From positions 17,257,501 to 17,321,500 of the forward strand of contig CM062210.1 of assembly GCA_031216445.1 (NCBI GenBank): DNA of 64,000 nt. Direction: 5' to 3'. The notes under the pieces are model-generated. The model saw only the letters and a list, made by a program, of their open reading frames with translations. It did not search any database and was not told where the DNA came from. How positions within the stretch are numbered: position 1 is the first letter of the stretch; each line of letters opens with the position of its first letter. The DNA is from Lateolabrax maculatus (lineage: Eukaryota; Chordata; Actinopteri; Acropomatiformes; Lateolabracidae). A program made the translations under genes and the position numbers. Positions 54,701 through 64,000 of this stretch are shown one piece after another.

Positions 54701-57292
54701 TCCTCCTGCAAAATCATCCAAGCACTTTACAAGAGCTTTTATGTATTTCCAGAAAAGCCGAATGAGCACATGCGGCCACAAAACATATCTTAGAGAAAAT
54801 CATATCACCATAAACTTGAATATTCCTAGCCCCTCTGACCGGCTGATAGTGTTTTCTTTAAATCTGCAGGTTGTCATTTAATGTAAAAATGGAAAAACAA
54901 ATACGAAGCCATGTAAACTACATAGATGTCATGGGTAGATTTAACAGAGGAAATGGGTGTGTGCTGCTTCAAAACGGAACAGGTTGTTAGTCGCCTAGCC
55001 TGTTGTGTATTTTAACCAGTACTGTAGAGTGCTTCCATCACCTAATAGTACACTAGAGATAAACATTGATAACCTTAAAAACAGATATTCACTAATGGTC
55101 TGAGAATGGATTTTGAAGTGAAATCATTTTATTTGTAAAGCTACATAGCAGCCACTGGGAATGGCAGCTGAAAAAGAAGCAATAAGGTTAACAGTTAAAA
55201 ATGAATATAGATGAAATTGTTTTATTACAGTTACAAAACTGTTAAATGTTAAATGTGCTATTTAAATGTTTCACAGTTAAAAAAATAAAACTGGAAAAAA
55301 CTGGATCTAAACTTAGAAGAACTTCAGTTTTTAATAACAAAAACTTCTAATTCTCCAATACCAGTGGGCTAGGGGCTGGTGACTGGAGAGACACACTATG
55401 CTTCACAGCAACCTAACTACTAACACTAATTCTTCTATGAATGTATATATTTTTTTGTTGACTTTCTGAGTATTAAAAGAAAACCCAGCACAGTCTGATC
55501 TGTTGGGACCTCAAGCAAAAAAGTTGTTGTTGGGCCCCCCACCCACACTTTGTGCTCTGTGTATGCACCCTGTCGTCTCCAAGTTCCCATCATGTATAAT
55601 TCACCTAAAAGACCTAAAAACCAACCAGCACTCCCATGTTGGAATAATATTACCCCAACATTATCTGTGTCAATTAGTTTGGTGTAATTTTATTAAAAAC
55701 AACTATTTAGGCATACATACCATGTGAACAATATAAACTAAAATAATAAACATCTTAAAACTAGGTTTCTCTGCAAACGGCCTCTGCAAACATACACATG
55801 ATCAGGAGCCACTTTAGTTGTTATACCACTTGAGTTGTGCAAATTCGCTGGGAAAAATTTGTATCAATCAAATTACCAAAATCTACTGATATAGAGTCCA
55901 ACTGGGCTCTTTGGGGCTCGTTGGGTTCGGGTCTGAGGTGTCCACTTTGCCTGGTTAGTTATCCGGCCCTGGTGCGGCTGGCCTTGGGGTGTTAGACGCC
56001 GACTGTGAACAGAAATAGCAACATTCCTGGTTCACGTTCGGTCAGGGACCTTAGCCGCACGTCATTCCTCCTCATTTCCTGTCACCTCTCTACTGTCCAC
56101 TATCAAAATAAAGGCAACAATGCCCAAACCCAAATTACTCCAAGAAAGCAGATGTAAAAGCTGTCTTTTGGTCTGGTTCGTGTGAGGACATGTTGGCCCC
56201 ACCTTGACCTGTTTACCAGATAAAAGCCTCTAAATACCCTTGAGCTGGCAAAATCCGTTCTGCTGGACTGATCGCGGTGCCTCCGCTCCCCCTTCTCCTC
56301 GCCCCGGAGATGGCAGCTGGTTCTACTCTTTCAAGAGGTTCAGCACGCTTAAATAAAAACACAGATCTTCCCTCCCTTTTTCTCTCCTCCTCCCTTCACC
56401 TCCTTGCTCCTCCGTCTCCCTCGCTTCATCTCTTACAGTGTAATTATTATTTTGAAAGTGCGGTCTGAGAGGCCGTCCACGTTTGGCACCGCCTCACTCG
56501 CTAATGCTCGCAGAGCTCTAATACAGTTTGACTTTTGCTTTATAACCTCTCCAGGAAGACATCAGGGGCCCTTTGTTCCTTCCCTCCCCTGTCTCGGGGT
56601 GTAGGGAGAGCTGAGGTAGCGGCTGAGGGCAGGAGAGGAGAGAGGAGTGAGTGGCAGGCCTGTTTTTGGAAAGGGAGTGGAGAAGAACACGTGGATGAAA
56701 AGACGAAGATGGATGTCGAGCGGATGACGGAAATGGAAAAGGCCGGGAAAAGGGAAGAGAGAGTGGGAGAGGGCAGACGAAAGAGGGCCACTCGTTCAGC
56801 GTAGCGAGGGGCCGAGCGAGAGAGGAGGCCGGTCCCCTGTCCTCCCATCATTCCACAGGAGGTGCTGCCTGGGACCTTGGTGTTGGTGCGGCTCCAGCGT
56901 TTGGCGCCGCCAGGCCAATCACAAAAAGAAAGAGAGGGGGAATGTTTGCTCCTTTGGAAATAATGAGACATCCTCGAGAAAGGCACGAAAAGAAAAAAAA
57001 GAGAGACTTCCTTGTGAACAGACAAATATAATTCAGAGAGGACTTTGCCTGGAGACAACTCTGTTGTTCATCACATCATTTATTTTGAACACAGAACAGT
57101 GCACCTCTGTCACTGCTCTGTGTAGTCTCGGTTATCCTTTATTATTCTTAAGCAATCCAACAGTCTCATTTTTTTTCTCTTTTTTTTGCATTAGTAACTG
57201 TATTAGCTGGAGTAGTGGTAAAATAGCAGCGATGGTGACATTTACACTGCAATTGCATCATTTCTTTGTTCTGTAATAAACGTATGATCTAA

Positions 57293-57550
57293 AGCAGTGG
57301 TTCCCCACTTTTTACTTGCGACCTGTCACAGGTGATATGTCTTTTAATTGTGAGCAGTTCAGTCAAATGATCAATGGAGTCATTTTTAGAAGCCTGGAAA
57401 AGAATGTACTTGTAATTGTTCAACATTTTGGGGTTCAGTCTTTGGTCGACCCGTGAGTCATTTATGGAGCGTTAACGTAGACGCTGACCATAGATATAAA
57501 ACGCTGTGCTTGTTTTATTTCTGTGCTGACCGTGTTACAGCACAGGAAGA
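57293..57550. mobile_element. Possible non-autonomous element end
   Basis: AAAGCAGTGGTTCCCCACTT followed by ACTTGCGACC resembles the AGTGGTTCCCAA start of dispersed DNA elements in fish. The right boundary is not defined. Confidence 0.35.
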
Positions 57551-58251
57551 AGTTTTACGGGGAAACAAAAGAATTTACTGGCAAACGGTAAAATGCACTC
57601 AACTCCAAAATAGCTACGGGGCTCGAGTGTAATTAATCAAGAGTCAAATATAGACCGATGCAAGTCCGCTGCGTGAGAAGTTTGCTTCGTTTGAGCCAAG
57701 GAGTTGCAGATTTCAAGATAACAATATTCTGTTCATTCACATTTTGTACTCTGATGTATAAAGTCTAGGTAATATTAATACAAATGTACACTAAAAGTCA
57801 CAGTCTACAATCTATTTGAGCACTCTTTATACATGACGCCATATTTTCAGGATCATTAAAGGATTTGTGTGACTCGACACTTTGGCTGACACATCCTCTT
57901 TCAGGCCATTAGCAACAGTCTGGAGGAGTCCTTTCAGAGGGAGGCCGGTACGTAACGCAACAGGCATAGCTGGAGCGTCAGGTAATCGCTACTACTTGCC
58001 TATTGTTACCAAACAGTAGCCTCTCCAGCGCTCAAAGAAAAAGGGCCGCTGCACTTGGGGAGTATCCCACTAGCCACTTTGAAGCTTAAGATTTTTGGAA
58101 ATACAATATATTTCTCGACAAGTTTTCAACAGGCCGAGGAAAGGCAGTTGGAGTCCGCGCCGTTCCAACGTTAACAATGCAGTCTAATCACAAAGCTCCG
58201 AGGACTAATCAGTCTGTCTGTGGCCTGCGTGTGAGCTCCGCTGCACAGACT

Positions 58252-58266
58252 GGGGGGGGGGGGGGG
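58252..58266. repeat. Poly-G run of 15
   Basis: Fifteen consecutive G between ACAGACT and ATTGGATTGG. It lies in a CpG-containing stretch of the right flank. Confidence 0.95.
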
Positions 58267-58429
58267 ATTGGATTGGCCCCTCTGGAGGGCTGTAGAGCGG
58301 TCAGAGTGCCAGACTTTGGACTGTGGGCACTTCCTCCTTTCAGATGGCTTCAGTTAAAGTGGGGGGGCGTTTCTCTCAACCTCTGGCTGGCTGTGTCACT
58401 CATTAGGGCCTGTTGTCCGCCGCCAGAAA

Positions 58430-58690
58430 CCTCAGCTGCTCCCCAGGCCGCTGCTGCACCACTCCCCGCCATCAACACCTGCTAACACATGACACACAGG
58501 CTCCGGCGGACTGCTGGGAGCAGCTCCCTTGCGCGCTCCCGCCGCCGCATTTCTACTAACAAGGCCCTCAGCATCTCTTTCCTTCCCCGCCGCCTCGCTC
58601 GTCGGATGCCCCCGTTCGGCCGCCATTTCTTTCCTGACCTCATGCTGCGTTTCCTCAGCGACGCCTCGGAGTTCCGAGAGTCATCACACT
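58430..58690. promoter_or_regulatory. CpG-rich patch without recognised gene
   Basis: GC-rich sequence with many CpGs (for example TTGCGCGCTCCCGCCGCCGC near 58529 and CGTTCGGCCGCCATTTC near 58612). GCCGCCATTTC resembles a YY1-type site common at promoters. It could be an island of an unseen transcript or an orphan island. Confidence 0.3.
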
Positions 58691-60037
58691 TGAGAGTAAA
58701 ACTAACTGTTATGAGTTGGCAGAGGTGAACCGCTTTATGGGTTGTTTGTCTTAGGGCCCTGTCGCATGGTTTCTTTCACGTGAGTCACGGCCGCTTTGAC
58801 AGTTTAACGCGTTGTGTGGAAAAGACCTTTTCACATCGCTGTCCTCCGTCCACCAGGTCGGGCCTGGACAGGGCCGGGCAGCCCAGTCTCCTGCCTGCTC
58901 GACACATAATATATTGGCATCCTCACCGGACCTGTGGCTCTTTATTGGAAATTACGTCACCTCGTAAAGGGACGTGACCCATTACAAAATCACTCTGCTT
59001 CTTGTTATTCTTCCTTTGCACAGAACAGAGTCTCTCCCCCTCCGCTCACTTATTTCCGCCTTGATTTTGTTTGTTTTTTTTTTTGGAATCCGTCCCTTGG
59101 ATCACGCGAGTTCCCCCGTCAAACCTCCCAGGTGGGCAGGCGGGCCATCAGGCGTGGATGAGTACTTGATTAGAAACACAAACAGCCACCCTGCTCCTCC
59201 TCATACCTAACCATCCCGCACCAAAAAAAGATGACAGCGTGTCAAAACATGGAGTGCGGAGTGTGTAGGTTCAGGGGCCAGGCCTTGGCTTTTAGGGGCT
59301 CTGGGAACGAGCAGAGAGATACATCTGTGATTGTCACGATCGGGGTGGAGCGCACCCCCCCCCCCTCTCCTGTCAGCCCCGCACGGTGTTGATACAGAGA
59401 TGCCAAGAGCTCCTAACATGTCACCATGTTTCCCAGAACATGGCGATGGCAGCGTGACGCCTCCACGTCCGTTACAAGGTCTTCGCGTGCGGCGGGAAAC
59501 CACACCAGCGAAAAGATATACATTCTAACAACCCCTAGGGTTTCGTGGGAGGGCTCGTTACATTCAGGAACACGGCTCGCTAAGTGTACCTCTGTTTTCT
59601 TAAACGCAGAGATTCATAATGTGACGACGCGCAGCCGTGTGAAAATCAAACGCGTGTCCTCACGTTTCTATGAGTCCAACATTTTCCTCCTGTTAGCTCA
59701 AACGTGTCCTCTAAACCGTCAAGACCACACATGTACTTCATGTTATATTTGGCAATCAAGGCTATTGTGCAAAAAGCCATAAAGGCTGCACACCTGCACA
59801 AAGCCCCGTATATTAGATATAGAATAAATCGCAAAGAAGCTATTTATTTATATCACTAATGGGCAGCCATTAGTCACAAAAGTTGAATTTGACGAGCAAG
59901 ATTTGCTTGGATTTACTTAAACCCTGCAAGCTCAACTGAAATGAATTGATTTCACCATATAATCTTGCTACTCTATAGGTTGTTGTGACGCCAAGTGGGA
60001 CACTGTTTATGGAAAGAGATGCTACTGTGCACCACAT

Positions 60038-60062
60038 ACACACACACACACACACACACACA
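60038..60062. repeat. (CA)n microsatellite
   Basis: About 12 CA units. Confidence 0.97.
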
Positions 60063-63000
60063 TATTCAGTTCACCTCTCAGACCCAGAAATGGCCCGAAT
60101 GTAATGAAAGATACGAAGCAGACGGTGGTGAGGTCGTCCCAGGTAGGGCTGTGCTAAACTCAATAATCACTCATTCATCCAAAAACCAAAAATTGTCCTC
60201 AGTGATCTCTCCTTTTGAGTTTCAGAGAGCTGTCAGCCCATCTGAGGCCCGGCCCCGAGCGACGAGCGTCTCCGGTATCTTGGAGGTCCCGGGCTCGGTC
60301 CCTGTGGTGTAGCTGCTGCCACATGGAGGTAACTCTACCGGACTCAATATTAATGACCAGTGACCAGGGCCTCCTTGTAATCCACTTACCGTCATTACAC
60401 CGGGTCAGCATGGCTACTGCTGCTGGGCTCTCTTACCCCAGCTGGACGCACCGCTACATTCCATTTGAGTGGTGTATGGGTTTGGAAGATGGAGGAACAC
60501 TGTTTTGCTACTTACATTTGCATGTATTGGGTTTTACAAAGTTGCACGAAGTTGTTCAGATGACAGCGCTGCTGGAAACCCATCAGGATAATACAGACTA
60601 TTAAAAGAATGCTTCGCTGGAATGAAAACAGACACATTTGGAAAGCAGGCGTATTCTTTTTTTGCCTTTCTCGCTCAGACTATCGAGGGGGAATCATGGC
60701 AGTGTTGAGACTAATTTGTAGCACACACAAGGAAGGTCCTGACCTCCAGAGCACTAACTTTAAAGATGACAGTTCAGAGTGGGTGTAATTAAAACGGCTT
60801 CGATAGAGGCCAACAAGACTCAGGGGAAGGCCGCGGAGAAAGTTTAAGAAAATACAGGTGGACAGCTCCGGACTCCTCTAACATAGTCAATGCCTTTGTG
60901 CGTCCTCGGCCCCTGTACGCTGCTTTAGCTCCACATGTGTCAGAGGGATTTTTCGGCGCCGAGGACCCTCCGGATGAACTTTTAGCCCCTCGGTCTCGTT
61001 TTCAAAACGCGCACACGGAGCGGAGTTTACCTGCGCAGCCCCAGCAGGCGGTGTATACATACGCCACCCCGCATTAATGACCCGCTGCGCTACGGCTCTT
61101 TAGACTGAGCGCGCTGTTATGATTTCCACACACTCTCATCAGGGTGAAAAGGCGTTCTCAGGCCGAGGAGGGATGAAGGGCATCCCCTGTTCACCCCTCG
61201 CCCCCCGCACCCCGGTTCCTGGAGTCCTGTAATTGAGAAATACAGCTCAAGGTAACATGCCCTGAAGACCTTTTGCCTACAGACATGAGGTAATGGTGGG
61301 GCTAATTACGCTGAGGAGACAGGGTGGGCAGAAGCTCCTGGCCTGAAGCCCCATTAGTCTACAGCACAGTCCCCCTACGGTCAAGGGCATTTAACCAGGG
61401 AGGAGGAAAACAGAAAACAGAGCGGCATCGCCGGCTGGCTCCTCCGGTAAAGCCGTGGTGATGGACTGAGTCGCCACATGAAAGGCTGGGCAGAGGCAGG
61501 ACAGCGGAACGCCGGAGAAAGAGAGAGGGGCAAGGCTCACTCAAGACCAGTGCTTATGGAAACGACGAGAAATCTCAGCAGGAGCCTGGCCCCCCCCCTC
61601 CTCCCCACCCCCTCTTACCCTGCCTCTGATGCTCATGATGTGCAATTTGTCTCGTTACAAAAGGCAGGACTTATCACATAGAGCCCTGCTCAGGATATTG
61701 GCCCCGACGCTGTAATTTAAACGCAGTAAATCAAACTGATTGCAGCACACGTCGTAACGCAAGACATAGACATTTCGCTTTAATGGTTTCCGAAGCGCGT
61801 CACGGGGGACGTCGTGGGAACCCCTACGACATGTCGCTGGGCCCGGGACAGGACTGGGCTCTCGGACTTTTCCACAACTTAATCCCCCCCACCCACCTTG
61901 TCCCCCTGCCCGGCTTGTCTGGCTCTGGTCCTCGTCTCCTAAACAATGGGTTCAGTCGATGCATGGATTTATAGAGATGAAAATAAATACATCAAAAGGG
62001 CAAGAAACAGAGCAACTCATGAGACCTTACTGCGATGCATCATTAATATCCGGGATCTCAGATAAAAGCTGAGCTTTACTTACTATAAATCCTCAGATCC
62101 TTAACGTGTTCTGTTAAACTCTTATAGCCGTCGGAATAAAAGGGGAGTAGACAGAGAGCAGGTCTTTGATTTGGTGAGTGCCAGTGTGAGCTGGGGAAGC
62201 CATCGCTTGGCCTTTACTCACATGGCAGTTCACTTTTCAAGGGATGATGGAGAGAGATGAATGAAGAGGAAGAGGGATTTGTTATCTTAAATCAGTCAGG
62301 GGCCGCAGGCGGACTTTTATACAACTATATGAAGATTTATGGCGGCGTCTCTTTTCTTTTTGTTGCTACTACTTACCGAAGGGCAATGCCATTTACTGTT
62401 CCGTTTCTTGATCATATACACAGGCCCACATGTACACACATACTATTTTTCAGTATTACATCATCAGTCATCTAAAGTACCTTGGCATATGTGGCCGATT
62501 CCGGGAGCTTCGTTATCCATGTCAGGGGAAAGCTAATCTGTGAACACGTGTTCCTGTCGTCCGCCGTAGCGAGAGAAGAATTGAAGCGCGGGCAGCCGGG
62601 CTCTCGCACCGCTCTGAAACCGAGAAGGAAAGCAGTGTGTCCGTCACTACCTCTGATGACACCGGATCAGGCGCTCGTCGTTTGTTGGGGGGGGGACACG
62701 TCCTGGGAGTCCAGGGAGCGTCACTCCCCTCTGGGGCAACCGGAGCGCTGTCAAAACATAGCTCGACACCCCTGACACCTCCAGTCGGACTGAATCAAAT
62801 AAACACATGGGAAACCCCACAGTGGATGAGATAGTAGGTGCATAAAGACATGAACTTGAGTATAATGGGTAGGACTGTGGAGGGAGACTAAAAACCTCAA
62901 AGGCTGAGAGAGGAGGTGGCCTTAGCTTCACTGGCTCCTTCAAGTCTGAGACGGGGACTCCTTTGCTCGTGGGACCCCTCGGGGAAAACGGTCCCGAGCA

Positions 63001-63426
63001 CCGGCCCGACTTTGGCGTTACGACGTGAGAGGAAACGGGGTCGGCTGGCACTCACTCAGAACCTTACAGAACGTCTTCTCCAGAACGCCCCTGTCCGGGC
63101 CTTCCCCCAACCGCCGAGCTACCCAGGACAGCGCAGGGTGGCGTCCGTCTCCTGTCAAACATGGATCATTGAGCTTGATGACTTTTGGAAGATCTCGCTC
63201 ACCTCCTCGCTCACTCGACCCGCCGCGGCTCAAAGGGCACGATGGGCCAGCGCCATGTTACAGCATGTAAGGCCGGCGCCTTTGATCCTCCTGCCGCCTC
63301 TCTGTTATCCCAATTAGGCTGAGAGACAGAGTGAGAGGAGGACATGAAGAGAGAGCGAGACGTGGAATAACTGGTTCCTCCCTTTGGCCTGAGCGAACGC
63401 CGTTACCTCCTCCTGACCTGACCTGC

Positions 63427-63474
63427 CACCTCCTCCACCTCCTCCTCCTCCTCCTCCTCCTCCTCCTCCTCCTC
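63427..63474. repeat. (CTC)n trinucleotide tract
   Basis: Near-pure CTC/CCT repeat of about 45 bases, flanked by interrupted units. It yields leucine-run (plus) and arginine-run (minus) frames that are not genes. Confidence 0.95.
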
Positions 63475-64000
63475 AGCCTCACTGCGTCCTCATCCACCTT
63501 GGCTGTAAACTCCCCCCCTCGCCTGCTCCTCAAAGCCATCAAAGGGAGCACTGTGGAAAAGAGGAAATGTGAAGGTTAGGAGATCTGATTTGGAGCAATG
63601 GGGGATTATTTTTTTGGAACTTCATCAAGCAGAGGCCTGCGGAATCCTCCAGTGGGTTGTCGGTTGGAGGCCGGGCTTCTCAAGAGCCCCCTTTTTTACC
63701 ACCCCCCACCGACTCCACCGGTTCACAGAGCCACTGTTTTCAAAGGTCCAGTGACATCTGAGTTAGTAATTTGGCACGCGGCTGCAGCAGGACACTGGAG
63801 TTTAATTGGGCTGCACTGCTCTGGGGGTTTCAGCAGCCACTGGATTCAGGCCCTTTCCTTCAATCTTGATCCAACAAATCTCCGTGTCTTCTAGGAGCTC
63901 ATACTCCGTCCGGATGGCCACGGAAAACAGCGGCAGACGAAAACATCAGATCTGTGTGAAGCGATGTGTCTGTAGGATCCTCAAATGAATACATGTAATA

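Larger units (their letters stand above)
51700..64000. other. Upstream flank of odad2, no gene recognised
   Basis: Twelve kilobases with no open frame I can assign. The first part (51700-56200) is AT-rich. From about 56200 the sequence becomes GC-richer with CpG clusters (near 58430-58680, 59440-59520, 60230-60310, 60950-61080, 62560-63260). Landmarks are a repeat end near 57293, a G run at 58252-58266, a CA tract at 60038-60062 and a CTC tract at 63427-63474. By human synteny MPP7 would be expected on the minus strand; I did not find a PDZ, SH3 or guanylate-kinase exon. Confidence 0.5.

Noticed and set aside
56540..57058. 172-residue minus-strand open frame
   Set aside because: Serine- and proline-rich translation of a purine-rich plus strand. 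No family resemblance and no flanking exon structure.
63258..63579. Leucine-run and arginine-run open frames
   Set aside because: They are translations of the CTC trinucleotide tract.
51700..64000. MPP7 exons expected from human synteny
   Set aside because: I looked for guanylate-kinase, SH3 and PDZ signatures on the minus strand and found none. The gene may start further right or be elsewhere in this species.

Overview
The window is vertebrate, almost certainly teleost fish, genomic DNA. It has spliced genes with GT-AG introns, CA/TG microsatellites, CpG-rich promoters, and interspersed repeats whose ends I recognise from memory as common in percomorph-type fish genomes. There are no prokaryotic-style gene clusters. 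Most long open frames are chance frames.

Two genes are supported, both on the minus strand. At the left edge lies the first coding exon of mkx (Mohawk homeobox transcription factor, CDS 1119-1294). Its homeobox and C-terminal exons lie beyond base 1. Positions 13421-50452 hold the complete coding region of odad2 (formerly armc4), which encodes outer dynein arm docking complex subunit 2. I could place all 20 coding exons with matching splice phases. They sum to 3213 nt, or 1070 residues plus stop, with no frameshift or internal stop. The N-terminal half (exons 1-9) is a poorly characterised region ending in an acidic patch. The C-terminal half (exons 10-20) is an armadillo-repeat solenoid. A non-coding first exon with a strong splice donor sits near 51532 in a CpG-rich promoter.

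From left to right: 1-1118 is mkx intron; 1119-3050 is the mkx first coding exon and a CpG-island promoter region; 3050-13190 is a 10 kb intergenic stretch with two fold-back repeat copies and a long perfect-looking hairpin; 13190-13421 is the odad2 3' end; 13421-51700 is odad2, with large introns carrying microsatellites, a truncated LINE, several non-autonomous repeats and a telomere-like tract; 51700-64000 is a 12 kb stretch, GC-rich in parts, in which I find no gene. The mkx-odad2 order and relative orientation match what I recall of human 10p12.1 (MKX, ODAD2, MPP7 all in one direction). I looked for MPP7 exons to the right of odad2 and found none.

The observations most worth checking are a GC-AG intron in odad2 needed to keep frame, a frame-critical pair of competing acceptors in the preceding intron, a consensus RFX X-box in the core of a fold-back element upstream of mkx, a 25-bp-stem hairpin at 5491-5544, and the gene-free right flank. 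I see no evidence for a novel multi-gene system. All homology statements rest on recognition from memory, not on a search.
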